DNA from: Chloroflexota bacterium
GTDB taxonomy: Bacteria > Chloroflexota > UBA6077 > JADZDV01
Length of the DNA stretch: 11,186 nucleotides
Assembly (NCBI GenBank): GCA_020850915.1
Contig: JADZDV010000218.1
Location: 1-11,186 of the forward strand
Direction: 5' to 3'
Shown: piece after piece, positions 5,957 to 11,186 of the stretch
How positions within the stretch are numbered: the stretch's first letter is position 1
Layout: the number at the start of each line of letters is the position of its first letter
Translations under genes and position numbers: made by a program
Notes under the pieces: model-generated
Database searches by the model: none
Told to the model about the DNA's origin: nothing
What the model saw: only the letters and a program-made list of their open reading frames with translations

Positions 5957-6496
5957 CTAGAGGAAGACCAGCCCGATCACGGCCGCCGTCAGGACGATGG
6001 GAAGCGCGCCGAGGCGCGGCATGCCAACCATGGCCGCCGTGGCCGCGATCGCCAGCACCAGGCCGCGCAGGTCCGTGATGGCGCCCTCCGCCAGGCTGAC
6101 CACCGTCGCGGCGTACAGGCCGATGACCACTGGTCCGAGCCCTCTGCGAATGGCCGGCATCCAGGACGAGCGGGACAGACGCCGCCACTGCGCGGCGACG
6201 AAGACGACCAGCGCAAACGTCGGCAGGTGCAGACAGACGAGGGTCACGATCGTCCCGGGCACTCCTCCGGCCCACTGCCCCATGAAGACGGCCGCCTGCG
6301 CGCCGGGGCCCGGGACGACGCGGCTCAGGGCAAAGCCGTCGGCGAACTGGCTCTGGGTCATCCAGCCGTAGCGACCGACGACCTCCCCCTGGACGAACGG
6401 CAGAGTGGCAGTGAAGCCGCCAAAGCTGATCAGCCCGGCCCGGAGGAAGAGCCAGCCGATCTGGAGCAGGCGAAGCGCCTGGTCGGCGTCAATCAT
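5957..6496 (-). CDS. chrA: Chromate transporter, C-terminal-half subunit (CHR domain)
   Basis: This 179-aa polytopic membrane protein of the CHR superfamily is implicated in chromate efflux, though many members have unknown substrates. Its sequence matches the second half of full-length ChrA. RAGLISFGGFTATLPFVQGE near residues 17-36 contains the SFGG...LPFVQ block. QFADGFALSRVVPGPGAQAA holds the DGxAL...PGP motif. Several hydrophobic helices follow (IVTLVCLHLPTFALVVFVAA, GLVLAIAATAAMVGM, LPIVLTAAVIGLVFL). The start is ATG 6496, because homology begins there; the longer open frame to 6592 encodes unrelated sequence inside the upstream gene. It overlaps the upstream half-gene by 8 bp (ATGATTGA), so translation is probably coupled and the two proteins should assemble as a heteromer. 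It ends 1 bp from the opposing gene. Confidence 0.85.
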   Translation of the reverse strand: MIDADQALRLLQIGWLFLRAGLISFGGFTATLPFVQGEVVGRYGWMTQSQFADGFALSRVVPGPGAQAAVFMGQWAGGVPGTIVTLVCLHLPTFALVVFVAAQWRRLSRSSWMPAIRRGLGPVVIGLYAATVVSLAEGAITDLRGLVLAIAATAAMVGMPRLGALPIVLTAAVIGLVFL

Positions 6497-7061
6497 CAGC
6501 CGCGACGGGACGCGGACGCCGCAACCAGACGCCGAAGCCACCCAGCACGAAGAGGACCACCGGCACGTCGAGATGGAGCACTGTGATGCCAAGGAACGCT
6601 GCCACGGCCAGCCCGATCTCGACCGGCCCCACCAGAGCCGTCGGGGCCATCTGGAGACACGCTGCCGCCACCAGCGCCACGCCAGCCGCGCTCAGACCAC
6701 GGGTGAGCGAGACAACGATCGGCAGGAGGCCGAAGTGGCGGTACAGTTCGGTCAGCACGACCAGGAAGGCCGCGCCCGGAGGGATCAACGTCAGCAGCGC
6801 CACGAACGCCGCGCGGACACCCCCCAGCCGATACCCCACGATCAGAGACGTGTTCAGCACGTTCGCGCCCGGCAGCACCTGCGAGATCGCCGCGCACTCG
6901 AGGAACTGATGGTCGTCCAGCCAGCGATGCTGCCGAACGTACAGGTCGCGCAGGTGCGCGATCCTCGTGCCGCCGATGCTCGTCGAGCCGATGTAGAGCA
7001 TCGCCCGGGCAAACGCCCCCGCGCGGGCGTCCTCCGTTCCTGTCGCCACACCACGCTCCAT
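6489..7061 (-). CDS. chrA: Chromate transporter, N-terminal-half subunit (CHR domain)
   Basis: This 190-aa membrane protein corresponds to the first half of ChrA. FARAMLYIGSTSIGGTRIAH carries the family's L..TSFGG...H motif in variant form (SIGG). RQHRWLDDHQFLECAAISQV leads into LPGANVLN, the position of the usual PGPxxxQ/E. Long hydrophobic stretches follow (AAFVALLTLIPPGAAFLVVL, LSAAGVALVAAACLQ, EIGLAVAAFLGITVL, VPVVLFVLGGFGVWL). ATG 7061 is the only reasonable start in frame, but its ribosome site is weak. An AGGAGGG at 7097-7091 is about 30 bases away and abuts an out-of-frame ATG. A TAGACT at 7131-7126 is a possible -10 without a good -35. It lies 107 bp after the ANTAR regulator on the same strand, so read-through from it is plausible. 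Confidence 0.83.
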   Translation of the reverse strand: MERGVATGTEDARAGAFARAMLYIGSTSIGGTRIAHLRDLYVRQHRWLDDHQFLECAAISQVLPGANVLNTSLIVGYRLGGVRAAFVALLTLIPPGAAFLVVLTELYRHFGLLPIVVSLTRGLSAAGVALVAAACLQMAPTALVGPVEIGLAVAAFLGITVLHLDVPVVLFVLGGFGVWLRRPRPVAADD

Positions 7062-7168
7062 CGTTTCGACCCGATCCCCGCGAGACCATCCCTCCTGGCC
7101 GGTCGCGGCCGCGGGTCAGACGCGGAGTCTACCGTTCCGTGCGCGCTCCTGTGTGGGCCCGGTCCGTC

Positions 7169-7780
7169 TTACTCGACCCCGCTCACCTGGTGAGTGAGAA
7201 CGATGGCGTCGGCCACCTCTCGCATGCTCTTGCGGTTGTTCATCGAGAGCTTCTGGATCTTGCGGAACGCCTCGGCCTCGGAAAGCCCCTGGCTGTCCAT
7301 CAGGATCCCTTTGGCGCGCTCGACCACTTTGCGCGTCTCGAGCGCCTCTCGCGTGTCGATGACTTCCTTTTCGAGCGCTCGCAGCTCTCGGAAGCGGGTC
7401 AGGGCGACCTCGATCTGGGGCACGAGCTGCGCCTCGCCAAACGGCTTGACGATGTACGAGATGACGCCGGCCTCCTTCGCACCCTCCACGTACTCCCGAT
7501 CCGAGTAGGCGGACAGCAGGAGCACCGGTGCGATCCGCTCTTCCGTCAGGATGCGCGCTGCCGAGATGCCGTTCATCTCCGGCATGCGGATGTCCATGAT
7601 CACCAGGTCCGGGCGATATTCGCGCGCCAGGTTCACCGCGCTCACGCCATCTCCCGCCTCTCCAACTACCAGATAGCCGAGATTGTTCAGCATGTCCTTG
7701 AGATCCATGCGAGAGATCGGCTCATCTTCCGCGATCACAATCCTTCGTTGCGACAATTTCGCCTCCGGTTGCCCTGGCAT
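7169..7780 (-). CDS. pdtaR: ANTAR-domain response regulator, PdtaR-like
   Basis: This 203-aa cytosolic two-component regulator acts on RNA. The receiver domain (residues ~11-130) has acidic Glu18/Asp19 (IVIAEDEP), phospho-acceptor Asp63 (LVIMDIRMPEMNG), Ser90 (LLLSAYS) and Lys112 (IVKPFG). A coiled linker (ELRALEKEVIDTREALETRK) leads into the ANTAR domain at about 150-196, with VVERAKGILMDSQGLSEAEA and SMNNRKSMREVADAIV, including the conserved AKGILM core. ANTAR proteins bind paired hexaloop hairpins in nascent mRNAs and block termination, so no DNA-binding domain is expected. ATG 7780 is supported by GAGGGAG six or so bases upstream. The PdtaS-like kinase ends 222 bp upstream on the same strand and is the obvious partner. 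No convincing ANTAR-target hairpin pair was found in the window. Confidence 0.92.
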   Translation of the reverse strand: MPGQPEAKLSQRRIVIAEDEPISRMDLKDMLNNLGYLVVGEAGDGVSAVNLAREYRPDLVIMDIRMPEMNGISAARILTEERIAPVLLLSAYSDREYVEGAKEAGVISYIVKPFGEAQLVPQIEVALTRFRELRALEKEVIDTREALETRKVVERAKGILMDSQGLSEAEAFRKIQKLSMNNRKSMREVADAIVLTHQVSGVE

Positions 7781-7907
7781 CGGGTCTCCCTCTCGCCAAC
7801 CCGCGCTGGTCAGCTATCTCGTAATCTCAGTCCAGACGTCACGTACGCCTTCGCTCTCAGAGCACGTGGGGCGCCGAGCAACGTCGCCGTAGCAACGATG
7901 CGCAAAG

Positions 7908-7925
7908 CCAACCGGTGACGGTTGG
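7908..7925. terminator. Hairpin between the kinase and regulator genes
   Basis: CCAACCG at 7908-7914 and CGGTTGG at 7919-7925 form a perfect 7-bp stem with a 4-nt loop in the 222-bp gap. On the minus strand it is followed by CTTTGCG, only a very weak T-tract. It could be a poor terminator or attenuator separating kinase from regulator, or a processing site. I see no strong promoter for the regulator in the rest of the gap. Confidence 0.35.
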
Positions 7926-8002
7926 GCGTCGTGTCCAGATTCAACCCGGCACCCGCGCCATCTCAGGAACGTGTCGCGGCGAGACATGCGTACCCTGCCC
8001 TG

Positions 8003-9577
8003 CTACGCCGTGCGCCCCGGCTCGAGGCGCCAGCGCGGGAACGAGACGACGGCCATCACGCCATCGCCGTGCGCGCGCAGCTCGAACTGACCCTTCAAGT
8101 CTTCTCTTACCAGTGTACGGACGATCCGCAGCCCGAGGCCAGATTTCTCCAGGTCGAACTCCGCTGGCAGGCCGCCCCCATCGTCCACGATCTCGACTCG
8201 CATGCCCTCTTCGCTGTCGATCAGGCGCACGGCGATCGTGCCGCTCGAACGGTCGCGATAGCCGTGCTCGACGGCGTTCTGGAGCAGCTCGTTGATCACG
8301 AGGGCGCAGGAGGTCGCCTGTTGCGCCGGCAGGCGGAAGTTCTTGGAGCCCTCGAGTTTCAGCGAGATCTTCTTCTCCGGGTCGAGTGTCCCGTGCGTCA
8401 CCTCCTGGAGCATCCGATTGGTGACTTCGTGGATGTTGATGATGCTGGCCTCGTCCTTCGACAGGAACTCGTGGACCACCGCGATGCTCAGGATCCGGCT
8501 CACCGTCTGGGTGAGCTGCTCCGCCACCTCGGGAAGCTCGGCGCGCCGCGCCTGGAGGCGCAGCAGCGCCGCTATGGTCTGGAGATTGTTCTTGACCCGG
8601 TGGTGGATCTCCTGGATCATCGCCGACTTGATCTTCAGCTCCTGCTCCTTGCGCACCTCATCCGTAATATCCTGGATCAGGACCACCGCCCCGTTGGCCC
8701 GACGTACGGAGCCCTTGAGCCGGCCCAGGAGGGTCCGCTCCTCGGTTGGCAGGAGCGGAACGGCCCGCTTGATCCAGATGAAGCCCTGTTCCTCGACACG
8801 CTGCTCCAGGCAGCGTCCCAGCTCCATGGCGCGGAAACAGACGTACTCGTTGGTGTCCAGCTCCGCGAGCTGGGTGTGGACCAGGCTGTCGGCAGACCCA
8901 AGCCGGCGGTAGAGGTGCTCGGCAACCGCGCTGATGTACTGGATCTGACCGTGCGCGTCGATCAGCAGGACGCCGTCATGGACGCCCATCCGTCCGAGCG
9001 CCTCGGTGCCTTCGAGCGCCCCGGAGACGACCAGCTCGCGCACGCGCGAGACCGCCCGGCGAAAGATCGCGCTGCGCTTGCGGAGCCGCTCGTGCTCCAG
9101 CATCGCCATGTCGCTCGAGACCGCCGCGACGACGCGGCCCCACTCGTCGTGCACGGGGAAGACCTCGTGCATCGTCGGCACGCCCCGAACCATCACGACG
9201 TTCACCAGCCGGCCACCCCGCCCGTCAAAGAGCGCCCGGAACACGGCCGGCGCATCGGCCCGGGTGAACTGCCGCCCAACGAGGCTCTCCGGGTACAGCG
9301 GAGGCACCGGCCGCGGCCGGCCCTGGGCCACGACGACCGCGTGATCGTTCGCCCGGACAAACAGCGCAACGTCCGCGCTGGTCAGGTCGGCCAGCAGGTC
9401 GAGCCCTTCAGCGATCCGGCGCAGCCTTCCCCGGACCGCCGCCTCCAGCGGCGGATCGGCAAGGCTTAGATTGAGGGGCGCTGGCGGCGCGTCTGCCGCG
9501 TCGTCGCTCGCGGCGCCGTTCCGCGCCGCGCCCGCGGCGGGCGCTTCGGCATTCGGAAGCGCGACGGTCTCGGTCAT
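8003..9577 (-). CDS. pdtaS: PdtaS-like sensor histidine kinase (HisKA_2)
   Basis: This 524-aa kinase has no transmembrane segment or signal peptide, so it is cytosolic. Residues 1-40 are a low-complexity Ala/Pro leader. About 41-165 form the GAF-like sensor (LEAAVRGRLRRIAEGLDLLA, LVGRQFTRADAPAVFRALFD, MHEVFPVHDEWGRVVAAVSS). About 195-310 form a PAS-like domain (MGVHDGVLLIDAHGQIQYIS, VVLIQDITDEVRKEQEL). The dimerisation/phosphotransfer block EIHHRVKNNLQTIAALLRLQ carries the phospho-accepting His325 or His326 of the HisKA_2 family. The ATPase domain has N-box residues INELLQNAVEHGY (429-440), DDGGGLP (465-471) and GLGLRIV (480-486). This order is that of mycobacterial PdtaS. Together with the ANTAR regulator downstream it completes a PdtaS-PdtaR pair; the ligand sensed cannot be told. 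The ATG at 9577 has no ribosome site but a TATACT 7 nt upstream. Confidence 0.93.
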   Translation of the reverse strand: MTETVALPNAEAPAAGAARNGAASDDAADAPPAPLNLSLADPPLEAAVRGRLRRIAEGLDLLADLTSADVALFVRANDHAVVVAQGRPRPVPPLYPESLVGRQFTRADAPAVFRALFDGRGGRLVNVVMVRGVPTMHEVFPVHDEWGRVVAAVSSDMAMLEHERLRKRSAIFRRAVSRVRELVVSGALEGTEALGRMGVHDGVLLIDAHGQIQYISAVAEHLYRRLGSADSLVHTQLAELDTNEYVCFRAMELGRCLEQRVEEQGFIWIKRAVPLLPTEERTLLGRLKGSVRRANGAVVLIQDITDEVRKEQELKIKSAMIQEIHHRVKNNLQTIAALLRLQARRAELPEVAEQLTQTVSRILSIAVVHEFLSKDEASIINIHEVTNRMLQEVTHGTLDPEKKISLKLEGSKNFRLPAQQATSCALVINELLQNAVEHGYRDRSSGTIAVRLIDSEEGMRVEIVDDGGGLPAEFDLEKSGLGLRIVRTLVREDLKGQFELRAHGDGVMAVVSFPRWRLEPGRTA

Positions 9578-9584
9578 GTTGTGC

Positions 9585-9590
9585 AGTATA
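9585..9590 (-). promoter_or_regulatory. TATACT -10 giving a near-leaderless pdtaS transcript
   Basis: On the minus strand TATACT (9590-9585) ends 7 nt before the kinase ATG at 9577, so transcription should begin at or next to the start codon. There is no Shine-Dalgarno sequence. No consensus -35 lies 16-18 nt upstream; that place is taken by a GC-rich repeated CCCCGGG (9597-9612 region) around GGGTTCACCC, which could be an activator or repressor site. Confidence 0.45.
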
Positions 9591-9647
9591 CGGCCCCGGG
9601 GTGAACCCGGGGTGCTCCGTGCCCGCTGGGATCGTGGCGCAGCCAGC

Positions 9648-9676
9648 GTGACCCGACCGCGCGTCTGAGGTATGCT
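9648..9676 (+). promoter_or_regulatory. Promoter GTGACC-17-TATGCT for the hydrolase genes
   Basis: GTGACC at 9648-9653 and TATGCT at 9671-9676 are separated by 17 nt in the 176-bp divergent region between the kinase and the first hydrolase. The predicted start (about 9683) leaves a leader of roughly 70 nt before GTG 9754. That gene, unlike the kinase, has a normal ribosome site. Confidence 0.5.
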
Positions 9677-9753
9677 CGCCGAGAAGGGCGGCGCTGCTCC
9701 CGACGGGGATCGGACCCGCTGGCAGCGCGCCGATCGACAGCCACGGAGGCGAC

Positions 9754-10914
9754 GTGTTCGAGTACTTTCCCAGCAACTACATGTGGTCCGCCGGCCTGAA
9801 CCGCGTCCTTTCGAGCGGCGGACTGATCGGGGAGATCGACCAGGCCGGTCGCGAGCTGGCTCCGATCGCCGACCAGAACGACGACGCCGCCTGGTACGCG
9901 GCCTTCATGCGGCTGGGCGCCAAGATCCAGCGGCAGGGTGAGCGAGAGCTGGAGCAGGACCATCCACGCTCCGCACGCGAGACGCTGCTGCGTGCCTGCA
10001 TCTACGCCCAGTGGGCCGCGGCGTTCCTGCCGGGCGACGACGCGCGCAAGCATGAGGCGCACCAGCAGTCGGTCGACCTCTGCAAGCAGGCGTGCAGCCT
10101 CTTCGAGCCGCCGCTCGAGTGGATCGAAGTCCCATACGAGGGCAGCAGCTTCCCGGCGATCTACGTGCCCGCTCGCGGCGTGACCGGACCGGCGCCGGCG
10201 GCGATCTTCCTGCCAGGCCTGGATAGCGCCAAGGAGCAGGGCCTGTCGTTCGGGCTGACGCTCGCCGAGCGAGGCATAGCCGTCCTCCTGCCGGACACGC
10301 CCGGGACCGGCGAGGCGCTCTTCTTTCGCAAGCAGTACGCGCGATACGACTACGAAGTGCCGGTGACCGCGGCGCTCGAGACGCTGCTCCTGCGCCCGGA
10401 GCTGGATCCGGCACGGATTGCCATCTCAGGGGTGAGCCTGGGCGGCTACTACGCGCCGCGGGCCGCCGCCTTCGAGCCGCGCTTCGCGGCCTGCGCGGCC
10501 TGGGGCGCCATCTGGGACTACCGTGAGGTCTGGGAGCGCCGCCGCGTGGTCAGCGTCACCTCTCCAGTCCCGAGTCCCCGCCACCAGCTCACCCTGGTCA
10601 CCGGCACGCCGGACTTCGAGGCCGGGCTCCGCGAGCTGGAGAAGTGGCGTTTGGCCGGCGTGGCGGAGCGGATCCAGTGTCCTTTCCTGGTCACTCATGG
10701 CGAGGACGACCGCCAGATCCCGCTGGCCGACGCCTACAAGCTGTACGAAGCGGTCGGCGCCGAGGCCAAGGAGCTGAAGGTCTTCACCCGCGAGGAAGGC
10801 GGCGCCTCGCACTGCCAGAACGACAATCGCGTGCTCGGCGCGCACTACGTCGCGGACTGGCTCGAGGACACGCTGATCAAGGGCAAGCGACGATCCGGCG
10901 TCGTCGTCGGCTGA
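9754..10914 (+). CDS. Alpha/beta hydrolase, FrsA/DHPON-hydrolase-like
   Basis: This 386-aa cytosolic serine hydrolase belongs to the group that includes 2,6-dihydroxypseudooxynicotine hydrolase and FrsA-like esterases. An N-terminal helical cap (residues ~1-120, with NDDAAWYAAFMRLGAKIQRQ, SARETLLRACIYAQWA) precedes the core. The core holds AIFLPGLDSAKEQG (oxyanion-side loop), GIAVLLPDTPGTGEA, the nucleophile elbow GVSLGGYYAPR with Ser228, THGEDDRQIPL with acid Asp318/Asp319, and GGASHCQNDN with His353. The triad looks intact. The substrate is unknown; the family includes C-C and ester hydrolases acting on aromatic ketones and esters. GTG 9754 is set by GGAGG at 9745-9749. A paralog starts 35 bp downstream, so the two are probably co-transcribed. 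It is divergent from the kinase gene. Confidence 0.88.
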   Translation: MFEYFPSNYMWSAGLNRVLSSGGLIGEIDQAGRELAPIADQNDDAAWYAAFMRLGAKIQRQGERELEQDHPRSARETLLRACIYAQWAAAFLPGDDARKHEAHQQSVDLCKQACSLFEPPLEWIEVPYEGSSFPAIYVPARGVTGPAPAAIFLPGLDSAKEQGLSFGLTLAERGIAVLLPDTPGTGEALFFRKQYARYDYEVPVTAALETLLLRPELDPARIAISGVSLGGYYAPRAAAFEPRFAACAAWGAIWDYREVWERRRVVSVTSPVPSPRHQLTLVTGTPDFEAGLRELEKWRLAGVAERIQCPFLVTHGEDDRQIPLADAYKLYEAVGAEAKELKVFTREEGGASHCQNDNRVLGAHYVADWLEDTLIKGKRRSGVVVG

Positions 10915-10949
10915 GTCGCGACAGAAGCTACGTGTCTGGAGGGGTCGCT

Positions 10950-11186
10950 ATGTACGAGCCGTTCGACAACTACACCTGGAACCTGGGCGTCAATCTCGTC
11001 CTCGGCATGGGCGGGGTCATCGGCGAGGTCGACGAGGTGGTTCGCAAGATCGCGCCGGGAGCGGCAGCGAAGGATGAAGAGCTCTGGTACCAGGGCTGGC
11101 GCTCGTTGGCCGATCGGATTGCCGGCCTGGCCCAGCGGGACGACGCGGCGGGCCACTCCCTGTCCGGGGGCAATAAGTGGCTCAGA
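10950..11186 (+). CDS. Second alpha/beta hydrolase, N-terminal part only
   Basis: The frame stays open from ATG 10950 to the window edge (79 codons), with GGAGGGG at 10938-10944 five bases upstream. The translation begins MYEPFDNYTWNLGVNLVLGM, then GGVIGEVDEVVRKIAP, and later KDEELWYQGWRSLADRIAGL. It aligns with the start of the preceding hydrolase (MFEYFPSNYMWSAGLNRVLS, GGLIGEIDQAGRELAP, NDDAAWYAAFMRLGAKIQ), including the shared N-Y-x-W, GGxIGE-D, AP and WY positions. It is therefore a diverged tandem paralog, seen only in its cap domain. The catalytic core lies outside the window, so activity cannot be judged. Confidence 0.82.
   Translation, partial: MYEPFDNYTWNLGVNLVLGMGGVIGEVDEVVRKIAPGAAAKDEELWYQGWRSLADRIAGLAQRDDAAGHSLSGGNKWLR

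Noticed and set aside
7087..7097. AGGAGGG directly next to an ATG (7089) as an alternative start of the first chromate-transporter half
   Set aside because: The ATG is out of frame with the transporter, and zero spacing between ribosome site and ATG is not workable. No in-frame start exists nearer to it.
7908..7925. ANTAR-target RNA motif
   Set aside because: Known targets are two hairpins with hexaloops having A at position 1 and G at position 4. This is a single stem whose loop, read as six bases on either strand, does not fit.
7922..9469. A 515-codon plus-strand open frame
   Set aside because: It is antisense to the kinase gene, which has intact catalytic motifs. The translation is rich in His/Arg/Asp, as mirror frames of GC-rich genes are.

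Overview
The window reads as a high-GC bacterial chromosome segment. The gene set is PdtaS/PdtaR-type signalling, an SCO6745-family protein, a SepIVA-like coiled-coil protein, a lipoyl E2 next to lipA, and DHPON-hydrolase-like esterases. GTG starts and putative leaderless promoters are frequent. My best guess is a Chloroflexota member (Thermomicrobia-like), with an actinobacterium as the alternative. This rests on gene content and composition, not on a marker gene.

Layout. Positions 1-1020 are a graveyard of mobile and accessory fragments: an IS66-type transposase 5' piece broken by a 27-bp tandem duplication, a short PD40/TolB-like propeller-repeat piece, and the antisense C-terminal tail of an IS5-type transposase. 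From 1027 to 2536 (minus) lie mpg (3-methyladenine DNA glycosylase) and an SCO6745/SalK-family protein, probably one operon with mpg second. An operator-like dyad sits upstream of that operon. From 2760 to 4977 (plus) lie a complete lipoyl-bearing 2-oxoacid dehydrogenase E2 and lipA, 4 bp apart. From 5032 to 5955 (plus) lie a SepIVA/DivIVA-like coiled-coil protein and a proline-rich single-pass membrane protein. They follow a promoter whose spacer is filled by a near-perfect palindrome.

The next block is on the minus strand and meets the previous one tail to tail with a 1-bp gap. Read in the direction of transcription it holds a cytosolic PdtaS-like histidine kinase (9577-8003), an ANTAR response regulator of PdtaR type (7780-7169), and a chromate-transporter pair encoding the N- and C-terminal halves of ChrA as two overlapping genes (7061-5957). 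Divergent from the kinase are two tandem paralogous alpha/beta hydrolases. The second is cut by the window edge.

How the genes may work together. LipA would insert the sulfurs of the lipoyl group carried by the adjacent E2, so the pair is a substrate-enzyme couple. No E1, E3 or lipB is visible. The kinase and ANTAR regulator should form a phosphorelay ending in RNA-level antitermination. The chromate pair lies directly downstream on the same strand and may be co-transcribed. I see no CRISPR array, tRNA, rRNA or obviously new defence system. The most interesting signals are regulatory: several good -10 hexamers lie 6-9 nt before start codons that lack a Shine-Dalgarno sequence, and dyads overlap promoters.
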